This document shows, piece by piece, positions 7,218 through 13,289 of a DNA stretch of 13,289 nucleotides. The stretch lies in NCBI GenBank assembly GCA_023255285.1, contig JALRIY010000052.1:1-13289 (forward strand), written 5' to 3'. The stretch's first letter is position 1. Each line of letters starts with the position of its first letter. The translations under genes were made by a program, and so were the position numbers. The notes beneath the pieces were generated by a model. The model did no database searches. It was not told where the DNA came from and was given only the letters and a program-made list of their open reading frames with translations. This DNA comes from Algoriphagus sp. GTDB lineage: Bacteria; Bacteroidota; Bacteroidia; Cytophagales; Cyclobacteriaceae.

Positions 7218-7734
7218 TAGAAATATCATCTCCTACTCCTTTTTAATCCTCACATTGGTCGTGGTACAATTGCTTTTTCTAAAGAATTTAGCCGTTTTCG
7301 GTCAGGCATTCGGGTTTTTATACCTTCTAGGCCTATTGGTTCTTCCCAGTACCTTGCGTACCATTCCGCTCATGATACTTGCTTTTTTTCTAGGCTTGAG
7401 TATCGACCTTTTCTTTCAAACCCTGGGAATGCATACCGCAGCAGCTACTTGTTTTGCTTTTTTTAAGCACATATGGCTCAAAATCAGTAGTCCTTCAGGA
7501 AGCTACGAAGAATCTGAAGAGCCTACCCTAAGTCAAATTGGATTAGTAAGGTATGTTAGCTTTGCATTACCCCTACTATTCCTTTATTCTTTGGTTTTTT
7601 TTATGGCGGACCATTGGGGTACAGGATCTTTCATACCCGTTATCAGTAAAAGCTTTTTTTCTTCGGTATTCACCTTATTCCTCACCATTTTAGTCCAACT
7701 GTTGTTCTTTAAACGTAAAAGAGGAATTTCATGA
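7210..7734 (+). CDS. mreD: Rod shape-determining protein MreD
   Basis: MreD is a polytopic inner-membrane partner of MreC in the elongation complex. This 174-residue protein is almost entirely hydrophobic, with about five membrane segments (roughly 7-25, 33-50, 52-72, 117-137 and 145-168). It carries the family-like stretch FFLGLSIDLFFQTLGMHTAA, with the conserved Asp after helix three and a Gly. It ends in a basic tail (KRKRG). Identification rests on topology, this motif and its place between mreC and mrdA. ATG 7210 overlaps the last eight bases of mreC (ATGACTAG), and its TGA stop overlaps the mrdA start (ATGA), so all three genes are probably translated in a coupled way. Confidence 0.93.
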   Translation: MTSRNIISYSFLILTLVVVQLLFLKNLAVFGQAFGFLYLLGLLVLPSTLRTIPLMILAFFLGLSIDLFFQTLGMHTAAATCFAFFKHIWLKISSPSGSYEESEEPTLSQIGLVRYVSFALPLLFLYSLVFFMADHWGTGSFIPVISKSFFSSVFTLFLTILVQLLFFKRKRGIS

Positions 7735-9533
7735 GAGACCAACGTGCTGCCGTCATCGTCTTAGTCATTTTCTTGGTAAGTGCGGTTTTGTTACTTAAAC
7801 TATTTACCATCCAGGTAGTAGATGATAGCTTTTTAAGAAGAGCTGAAAGCAATGCCATCCAACGGGTAGTCGATCACCCTTACCGAGGGTTGATTTATGA
7901 CCGCACTGGTAAACTACTGGTTTTTAATGACCCCATTTTTGATTTAATGGTAGTTCCTCGAGAATTTCAAGTGGGCGATACGGTACGCTTTTGCAAACTA
8001 TTCCAAATCAGTAAGGAAGAGCTGATTGAAGGATACAATGCAGCAAAATCCTATTCTAGAGTAAAACCCTCTCCATTAATCAAACAGTTGTCCACAAAGG
8101 ACTTTGCGAGAATTCAAGATTTTTTGGTGGATTATCCTGGTCTTTTTATCCTCACCCGATCTGTCAGATCCTACCCAAGCCCTGTAGCTGCCCATGCCTT
8201 AGGGTACTTAGGGGAGATTAGTGCTGGACAACTAAAAAAAGATACTCTATTGTATTATTCACAAGGAGATTACATTGGACTGAGTGGGCTAGAAAAATAC
8301 TATGAAAACGAACTAAGAGGTAAAAAGGGGGTCAAATACAAGATGGTAAATGTACGAGGGTTGGATAAAGGTCCATTCAAGGAAGGACAATACGATACCC
8401 TTTCCTTTGCCGGCAAAAACCTTACCTCCACCCTAGATCTAGAATTACAGGCCTATGGAGAGCTTCTGATGAGCGGTAAAACTGGTTCAGTGGTAGCAAT
8501 AGAACCAAAAACAGGGGAAATCTTGGCCATGCTATCCGCACCTTTCTATAATCCAAATGAACTTGCTGGAGCGGCATTTGGAAAAACATATAGCAAGCTC
8601 AACAAGGATACATCCAAACCCTTATTCAATCGCCCTATAATGGCAACCTATCCTCCCGGGTCCATATTCAAGATTGTACAGAGCTTGATTGGATTACAGG
8701 AAGGGATTTTAACCCCTACTACCACTTTTGCCTGCAACCGGTCCTTAGTCGCTTGCCATAACCATCCAAGTCCTGTCAACCTGTTTGGGGCAATCCGAAA
8801 TTCATGCAACCCCTATTACCACCAAGCTTTTCGACAAATAATCAATCAAGATGTATCCTCAAATACCTTTAAAGACACCGAAATTGGATTAAATGCTTGG
8901 CGAGAAAAAGTACTAAAATTTGGTTTGGGAGCACCATTAAGTTTAGACATGAGCGGAGAAAAAGGAGGAAATGTCCCTTCAAGCAAACTCTATGACCGTA
9001 TCTATGGAGAAGGAAGGTGGAAGTATTCTACTATTTATTCCTTATCGATTGGACAAGGGGAAATGGAAGTCACCCCACTTCAAATGGCAAACCTCGCTGC
9101 AATATTTGCCAACAAAGGATACTATTACACCCCGCATTTGGTAAAGGCTATCGATGGAGATTCAAAGCAAATACCAAGCAAATTTCAAGAAAAACATACT
9201 GTAGGAGTAGATCCACACCATTTTGATCTAATTCAAGATGCAATGGCAGAAGCCATTTATGGCACTGCTCCTCGAGCAGTCATGAAGGACCTAGTCATTG
9301 CAGGTAAAACAGGAACAGCCCAAAACCCACATGGAGAAGATCACTCTGTGTTCATTGCATTTGCTCCTAAAGATGACCCCAAAATAGCCATCGCTGTTTA
9401 CGTAGAAAATGCAGGTTGGGGTGGACTCGCAGCAGCGACTACTGCATCGCTGATGATTGAAAAGTACCTCCGAAGAACTGTTGCTCGTACCGAACTCCAA
9501 GATTATGTACTTGCGGGTAATTTTGTCAATTAA
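7731..9533 (+). CDS. mrdA: Penicillin-binding protein 2 (elongation transpeptidase)
   Basis: This class B PBP makes the peptide cross-links in lateral wall synthesis with RodA. The 600 residues comprise a cytoplasmic N-terminus, one transmembrane anchor (about 7-27), the PBP dimerisation/pedestal domain (about 45-225, including RGLIYDRTGKLL and GYLGEIS) and the transpeptidase domain. Catalytic motifs are all present: SIFK with nucleophile S311, SCN at 358-360 and KTGT from K526. The two cysteines around FACNRSLVACH (about 340-350), plus C359, are a local peculiarity in a periplasmic domain. It overlaps mreD by four bases and its TAA is immediately followed by the rodA ATG, matching the functional pairing with the SEDS polymerase. 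It is distinguished from the division protein FtsI by this operon context. Confidence 0.96.
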   Translation: MRDQRAAVIVLVIFLVSAVLLLKLFTIQVVDDSFLRRAESNAIQRVVDHPYRGLIYDRTGKLLVFNDPIFDLMVVPREFQVGDTVRFCKLFQISKEELIEGYNAAKSYSRVKPSPLIKQLSTKDFARIQDFLVDYPGLFILTRSVRSYPSPVAAHALGYLGEISAGQLKKDTLLYYSQGDYIGLSGLEKYYENELRGKKGVKYKMVNVRGLDKGPFKEGQYDTLSFAGKNLTSTLDLELQAYGELLMSGKTGSVVAIEPKTGEILAMLSAPFYNPNELAGAAFGKTYSKLNKDTSKPLFNRPIMATYPPGSIFKIVQSLIGLQEGILTPTTTFACNRSLVACHNHPSPVNLFGAIRNSCNPYYHQAFRQIINQDVSSNTFKDTEIGLNAWREKVLKFGLGAPLSLDMSGEKGGNVPSSKLYDRIYGEGRWKYSTIYSLSIGQGEMEVTPLQMANLAAIFANKGYYYTPHLVKAIDGDSKQIPSKFQEKHTVGVDPHHFDLIQDAMAEAIYGTAPRAVMKDLVIAGKTGTAQNPHGEDHSVFIAFAPKDDPKIAIAVYVENAGWGGLAAATTASLMIEKYLRRTVARTELQDYVLAGNFVN

Positions 9534-10808
9534 ATGAAAGAAACTGATGTTCAAATCAATCGAATAGATTGGATAGCCGTATCCATCTATTTTGCTTTAG
9601 TCATGATCGGCTGGTTTAACATTTATGCCGTTGTCTACGATAGCCAAGTGGAAAAAAGCATTTTCGATTTTTCCATTAGCTCTGGGAAGCAATTGATGTG
9701 GATAGGGACTTCCATTGGCTTGATTATCTTGATTATGGTAGCAGACTACCGCTTTTTTGAAAATTTATCGCTTGTCATTTACCTGCTATTTTTACTCATT
9801 CTAGTACTTACCCCCTTCTTTGGAAAGGAAGTAAATGGTCAAATTTTATCCATTGGAGTAGGAGAATTCAGAATCCAGCCTGGTGAATTTGCAAAGTTTG
9901 CTACTGCATTGGCATTGGCTAAGGTAATGGAACGGCCCACCTTTGACTTGAGCAAACGCAATTACCAATTTATCGCATTTGGGGTCTTGCTAGTTCCTAT
10001 TGGATTGATTCTTCTCCAACCCGACACCGGCACTGCCATGGTGTACTTTTCATTTTTACTAATGTTCTATAGGGAAGGTCTTCCTCAATGGTATTATGGT
10101 GTAGGATTAGGGGCCATCGCCATTACCCTACTGGCTTTGGGTGTCGACAACAACTTGTACCTCGCAGCTTTTATTGTGGCAATTATAGGTGCTTTAATTT
10201 ACCTAGGAAAAAAATCCTGGCAACGAATTCTTGCTTTTTCCCTAATAGGAATTGGGCTTATAGCCTACATCTACTCTATTGATTTTGTTGTATCCAAACT
10301 CCCAGCTCACCAACAAAATAGAGTCATGGTACTTTTCAACCCAGAAATTGATCCACTTGGTGTAGGCTGGAACGTTACTCAATCCAAAATTGCGATTGGA
10401 TCTGGGGGCTTATTCGGAAAAGGATACTTAGAAGGTACCCAAACGAAGTTTGATTTTGTTCCCGAACAAGACACTGATTTTATCTTCTGTACACTAGGAG
10501 AGGAGTTTGGGTGGTTTGGAAGTTTAGTCGTTATTGGCCTTTTTGCAGGCTTACTTTACCGCTTAGTCATCATGGCGGAGCGACAAAAGACACGATTCTC
10601 TAGAATCTATGGCTATGGAGTAATTTCTATTCTACTTTTTCACTTTATGATCAATATCTCCATGACCATTGGATTATTTCCCGTGGTTGGAATTCCTCTC
10701 CCTTTCTTTAGCTATGGGGGATCTTCTCTTTGGTCTTTTACGATTTTACTCTTTATCTTCATCAAGTTAGATTCGTCTAGGGCATCTCAATTGGGAAGAA
10801 TCAACTGA
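9534..10808 (+). CDS. rodA: Peptidoglycan glycosyltransferase RodA (SEDS family)
   Basis: RodA polymerises glycan strands from lipid II in the inner membrane as the partner of PBP2. The 424 residues contain about ten hydrophobic helices and the SEDS signatures: QPDTGTA (D164 in the third residue), GSGGLFGKG from G289, and the extracellular loop VPEQDTDFIF. In that loop D315 is the expected catalytic aspartate, aligned with the TDFIF aspartate of other RodA proteins. The C-terminal GIPLPFFSYGGSS motif is also complete. The protein is somewhat longer than the 370 residues of E. coli RodA, mainly because of longer loops or helices around residues 185-265. It is the last gene of the operon and starts with no gap after mrdA. 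A strong terminator lies 128 bases downstream. Confidence 0.97.
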   Translation: MKETDVQINRIDWIAVSIYFALVMIGWFNIYAVVYDSQVEKSIFDFSISSGKQLMWIGTSIGLIILIMVADYRFFENLSLVIYLLFLLILVLTPFFGKEVNGQILSIGVGEFRIQPGEFAKFATALALAKVMERPTFDLSKRNYQFIAFGVLLVPIGLILLQPDTGTAMVYFSFLLMFYREGLPQWYYGVGLGAIAITLLALGVDNNLYLAAFIVAIIGALIYLGKKSWQRILAFSLIGIGLIAYIYSIDFVVSKLPAHQQNRVMVLFNPEIDPLGVGWNVTQSKIAIGSGGLFGKGYLEGTQTKFDFVPEQDTDFIFCTLGEEFGWFGSLVVIGLFAGLLYRLVIMAERQKTRFSRIYGYGVISILLFHFMINISMTIGLFPVVGIPLPFFSYGGSSLWSFTILLFIFIKLDSSRASQLGRIN

Positions 10809-10935
10809 TAGGAAAAATTAAATCGTCGACAGACTACAATCCAAAGACCACAGCTCATTAAAATGAACTTCAAACCTTATTTTTATTTGGTTCCTGGTGA
10901 CAAAGCGGATAATCAGTAAATTATAAATGTAAAAA

Positions 10936-10965
10936 AGAGGGACAAGAAATAATTCTTGTCCCTCT
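10936..10965. terminator. Bidirectional rho-independent terminator
   Basis: AGAGGGACAAGAA and its exact reverse complement form a 13-bp stem with an ATAA loop. On the plus strand it is followed by CTTTGGTTTTT, on the minus strand by TTTTTT. It sits between the convergent rodA operon and the 363-residue gene and should stop transcription from both sides. The remaining bases 10809-10930 contain nothing I can support. Confidence 0.85.
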
Positions 10966-10984
10966 CTTTGGTTTTTCGTTATCG

Positions 10985-12076
10985 TTAACTGACAAATTTG
11001 CGATAAACCTGCTGCATAAATTCCAAAACCTCCTCAGACTCACAATTCCAACCCAACTCCACCACAAAACGTCTATTGATTAAGGCAACCGCCTCTTCAA
11101 AGGTTACTACCTCGTCTATGGATTTTAATGCATGGCGTAGTAAATCCGCATTTCCATCAAAAAGCTCCTTGGTAAACATAAACCGCTGATTTAATGCTAG
11201 ACTTTCTGACAACTCGCCCAAAATCCCCTTCATACCTCGGTAGGATTCGGTCGCAAATAGTGCTTTCAGACGAACAGCATCCAATTTTTGAGTAGTGGAA
11301 GGTGGTGAAACATTGCTTTTTTCGTCCTCATTGGTAGAAGGAAAAGAAGAATCCTCTTGGTCTGGATGGGTATCCAACGTACTTTGTATTGGTTCGACCT
11401 CTTCTACTTCCACTTGACTAGCTTTCTCTTCGGCTGATGATTGCCCGCCTATTTCTTCTCCCCCATACGTGACAAGATCAAAAACAAGTGTCTCTCCCAA
11501 CGTTGCCAATAATTCATGTGTCGCATCTAAGCTCCCTTCAAGTGCCTTAAAATTCATTTCAATTGCTTGGCAATAACTAGCTACCTCAATCCCTATCCCC
11601 GCTTTGTCAATTAAAGAAGTAACCAGTTTCTCATTCCATTTGTAGTATTTTTTATTCTCCTTGAGGTATTCATTAATTTTTCCAGCAGGGGCTTTGGCGA
11701 CTTCATGTTGATAAAAAGTGACAGGGTCAGTAGCCACTTGAATTGATTTTTGAACCGCAACTTGTATTATTCCTTCTAGATGGTGACGCTCGACTTTAAT
11801 TCGCCGAGAGAGCACATTCATGAATTGAGTGAGGGCCTCATGAACAGCAATATCTCGGTAATCGAAGAAAGGGCTAGACTTCAGCTTGCCCAATTCCTCT
11901 TGCCACAATTCAAACAAGCGTTTGATGATAAAAAAATTTACTTGAGCACTTGGCGTAAGTTGGATGATCTCTTGTCCCGTAATAAATTGCCTACCATTGA
12001 AGAACTGGTTACAAACCAATTCTGCATAAGCAATGGCATATTTTTCTAAATAATTGCCGTTAATTTGAGCGATCAT
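10985..12076 (-). CDS. Conserved-looking protein of unknown function, 363 residues
   Basis: I do not recognise this family securely. It is soluble, without signal peptide or membrane segment. A mainly helical N-terminal part (about 1-215) begins MIAQINGNYLEKYA and contains many Tyr, Phe and Lys residues. Then comes an acidic, Ser/Pro-rich linker (about 216-275, rich in Glu, Asp, Ser and Thr), and a compact C-terminal helical region (about 280-363) with LNQRFMFTKELFDGN (295-309), a FEEAV helix and W343. The NxRFxFxxELFxGN style of C-terminal segment recurs, from my memory, in uncharacterised Bacteroidota proteins. The start ATG 12076 leaves only 28 bases before the divergent ferredoxin gene, so the two may share control. 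It ends before the bidirectional terminator. An adaptor or scaffold role is possible from the layout, but no function is claimed. Confidence 0.85.
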   Translation of the reverse strand: MIAQINGNYLEKYAIAYAELVCNQFFNGRQFITGQEIIQLTPSAQVNFFIIKRLFELWQEELGKLKSSPFFDYRDIAVHEALTQFMNVLSRRIKVERHHLEGIIQVAVQKSIQVATDPVTFYQHEVAKAPAGKINEYLKENKKYYKWNEKLVTSLIDKAGIGIEVASYCQAIEMNFKALEGSLDATHELLATLGETLVFDLVTYGGEEIGGQSSAEEKASQVEVEEVEPIQSTLDTHPDQEDSSFPSTNEDEKSNVSPPSTTQKLDAVRLKALFATESYRGMKGILGELSESLALNQRFMFTKELFDGNADLLRHALKSIDEVVTFEEAVALINRRFVVELGWNCESEEVLEFMQQVYRKFVS

Positions 12077-12093
12077 ATAAGCAGTTAGTTTTC
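12064..12093 (+). promoter_or_regulatory. Possible promoter for the ferredoxin-tdk-recO genes
   Basis: TTTG (12064-12067) is followed after 18 bases by TAGTTTTC, which matches TAnnTTTG at all fixed positions but the last. Transcription would begin about ten bases before the ferredoxin start. The -33 element lies inside the first codons of the divergent gene. The spacing is slightly short, so this is a tentative call. Confidence 0.3.
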
Positions 12094-12107
12094 AAAAAAA
12101 CAAAGTG

Positions 12108-12434
12108 ATGGTACAGATATGCATTCAAAATCTTGGAAATAGACGCATAGATTCAGCAGATACCTCACGTAAAGTTATTGAAATAATTCATGAAAATGGA
12201 ATAGATTGGATGCATTCCTGTGGCAAAAAAGGAAGGTGTACTACTTGCAAAATGCTTATTTTAGAAGGTCGAGAAAATTTAAGTTTAGAAACACCTCAGG
12301 AACTGCAATTTAGATCATTGGGAAGATTGGCTCCTTCGGAGCGATTGGCCTGTCAAACGCAACTACTGAAAAAATCAGTAACCATTAAGGTTTTAGACCC
12401 CTATAAGTTTCCCCATTTAATGTACACCGAATAA
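12108..12434 (+). CDS. 2Fe-2S ferredoxin (plant/adrenodoxin-like fold)
   Basis: A small soluble electron carrier of 108 residues. Cluster ligands are C38, C44, C47 and C82 (C-x5-C-x2-C-x34-C), in CGKKGRCTTCK and LACQ, the usual pattern of the [2Fe-2S] ferredoxin fold. The surrounding ERLACQTQLL is also typical. C5 is additional and probably not a ligand. I chose ATG 12108; the GTG directly before it (12105) would add one residue. There is no clear Shine-Dalgarno. It is divergent from the unknown 363-residue gene and ends two bases before tdk, so it probably shares a transcript with tdk and recO. No reductase or obvious client enzyme is encoded in the window, so its redox partner cannot be inferred. 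The family call is firm, the specific role open. Confidence 0.9.
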   Translation: MVQICIQNLGNRRIDSADTSRKVIEIIHENGIDWMHSCGKKGRCTTCKMLILEGRENLSLETPQELQFRSLGRLAPSERLACQTQLLKKSVTIKVLDPYKFPHLMYTE

Positions 12435-12436
12435 GT

Positions 12437-13024
12437 ATGTTTATTGAGCCCTCGCCAATCCGTAAAAAACATGCCGAGCAAAAAGGCCAAATAGAAGTCA
12501 TTTGTGGGTCTATGTTTTCAGGGAAAACAGAAGAATTGATTCGAAGACTTACACGAGCACGATTGGCAAGACAACAAGTGGAAATATTCAAACCTAAAGT
12601 AGACACCCGCTACGATGAAATGCATATCGTATCACACAACGACACTAGCATACGATCTACTCCTGTATCCTTTGCAGGAGATATTTTATTACTAAGCGGA
12701 ACCTGTGATGTGGTAGGTATTGATGAAGCTCAATTCTTTGATGACGACATCGTGCGTGTAGTCCAACTTCTTGCCAACCAAGGGAAGCGAGTTATCCTTG
12801 CTGGATTGGATATGGACTTTGAAGGCAACCCTTTTGATCCCATGCCTAAGCTAATGGCAATCGCTGAATACGTCACCAAAGTACATGCCATTTGTATGAA
12901 TTGTGGGGATTTAGCTGCTTTTTCCTTTCGCCTCTCTGCTCTAAAAGAAAAAGTAGTCCTCGGCGAAAAGGAAAGTTACGAAGCCCGTTGTAGAAAATGC
13001 TTCTACGAGGATCTAGGCAAATAA
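12437..13024 (+). CDS. tdk: Thymidine kinase
   Basis: This cytosolic enzyme phosphorylates thymidine to dTMP in the salvage pathway. The 195 residues contain the P-loop GSMFSGKT (24-31), the DEAQFF segment with E97 as expected catalytic base (96-101), GLDMDFEG (123-130), and the lasso region with Y181. The structural zinc site is intact: C153 and C156 in CMNC, C185 and C188 in CRKC. This is the type II, human TK1-like family with a zinc domain, not the herpes-type kinase. About 16 residues precede the core, a short extension seen in related proteins. The ATG start follows the ferredoxin stop by two bases, and recO begins seven bases after the tdk stop. Confidence 0.97.
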   Translation: MFIEPSPIRKKHAEQKGQIEVICGSMFSGKTEELIRRLTRARLARQQVEIFKPKVDTRYDEMHIVSHNDTSIRSTPVSFAGDILLLSGTCDVVGIDEAQFFDDDIVRVVQLLANQGKRVILAGLDMDFEGNPFDPMPKLMAIAEYVTKVHAICMNCGDLAAFSFRLSALKEKVVLGEKESYEARCRKCFYEDLGK

Positions 13025-13031
13025 TCTCCCT

Positions 13032-13289
13032 ATGCTAAAAAAAACGCTCGGCATCGTATTAAACCATATTAAATACAAGGAAAGTAGCATTATTGTTCGG
13101 ATTTTTACCCGAGAACTTGGCCTCAAGGGATATTTGGTACATGGGGTGAGGAGCCTAGGTAAGGGAAGTAAAATTGCCTTATACCAGCCACTTACCCTCC
13201 TTGAGCTAGTGGTGTACGATAAGGAAAATCCTGGATTACAGCGTATTTCAGAGGCTAAAATCAAGCAGCCCCAACGAAATATCCCCTTT
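13032..13289 (+). CDS. recO: DNA repair protein RecO, N-terminal part (runs off right edge)
   Basis: RecO works with RecR (and RecF) to load RecA on single-stranded DNA coated with SSB. The visible 86 residues correspond to the N-terminal OB-fold: MLKKTLGIVLNHIKYKESS, then IIVRIFTRELGLKGYLVHGVRS, then LYQPLTLLELVVYDKE. The order 'switch to growth phase strand, x-G-x-x-x-x-V-x-G-x-R' fits RecO well. The protein normally continues to about 230-250 residues, so the zinc and C-terminal domain lie outside the window. The start ATG 13032 is seven bases after tdk with no clear Shine-Dalgarno, suggesting co-transcription. The truncation is due to the window end, not to mutation. Confidence 0.9.
   Translation, partial: MLKKTLGIVLNHIKYKESSIIVRIFTRELGLKGYLVHGVRSLGKGSKIALYQPLTLLELVVYDKENPGLQRISEAKIKQPQRNIPF

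Noticed and set aside
10863..10919. 18-codon open frame (MNFKPYFYLVPGDKADNQ) between rodA and the terminator
   Set aside because: Too short to separate from chance, no Shine-Dalgarno and no known small-protein family.
11780..12049. 89-codon plus-strand frame antisense to the 363-residue gene, ending just before the ferredoxin
   Set aside because: It is a shadow frame with no domain, in the opposite direction to a longer coherent protein.
1..13289. Search for CRISPR repeats, insertion-sequence ends, tRNA or rRNA genes, toxin-antitoxin or defence genes
   Set aside because: No regularly spaced repeats, transposase motifs, tRNA-like cloverleafs or defence-related domains were seen; the content is core housekeeping genes.

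Overview
The window looks like core chromosome of a member of Bacteroidota, most likely Cytophagales (Cyclobacteriaceae-like). The evidence is the style of the encoded proteins (a long Pro/Lys-rich IF2 linker, a 414-residue NusA with a single C-terminal repeat, a thymidine kinase with a short N-terminal extension), the A-rich or Shine-Dalgarno-poor start regions, and matches to the Bacteroidota promoter consensus TTTG-N~20-TAnnTTTG. Base composition is moderately AT-leaning throughout, and no segment stands out as foreign. The genus-level assignment is inference.

Layout. (1) Bases 1-5028, minus strand: the translation/transcription operon rimP-nusA-infB. It is followed by a terminator-like hairpin, a 69-codon two-helix membrane protein and an open, hydrophobic reading frame that leaves the left edge. 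(2) Bases 5029-5344: a 316-base divergent control region. It holds a good rimP promoter, a leader hairpin just upstream of rimP and a probable mreB promoter. (3) Bases 5345-10808, plus strand: a complete, tightly packed cell-elongation operon mreB-mreC-mreD-mrdA(PBP2)-rodA. All junctions after mreC overlap or abut. (4) Bases 10809-10984: tail-to-tail intergenic region with a perfect 13-bp bidirectional terminator. (5) Bases 10985-12076, minus strand: a 363-residue protein I cannot assign. (6) Bases 12105 to the right edge, plus strand: 2Fe-2S ferredoxin, thymidine kinase (tdk) and the beginning of recO, spaced 2 and 7 bases apart and probably co-transcribed.

How the genes work together. RimP matures the 30S subunit, NusA acts on RNA polymerase pausing, termination and antitermination, and IF2 brings initiator tRNA to the ribosome, so this is the conserved operon linking transcription and translation. 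MreB filaments, MreC/MreD, the transpeptidase PBP2 and the SEDS glycosyltransferase RodA together form the Rod complex (elongasome) for lateral peptidoglycan synthesis. The ferredoxin/tdk/recO group mixes electron transfer, nucleotide salvage and recombinational repair, with no obvious single pathway.

I did not find a mobile element, CRISPR array, tRNA/rRNA or defence system. The most unexpected signals are structural: a 15-bp perfect inverted repeat with a nested 7-bp hairpin inside the mreC coding sequence, and a rimP leader hairpin that pairs better as RNA on the rimP strand than on the opposite strand.
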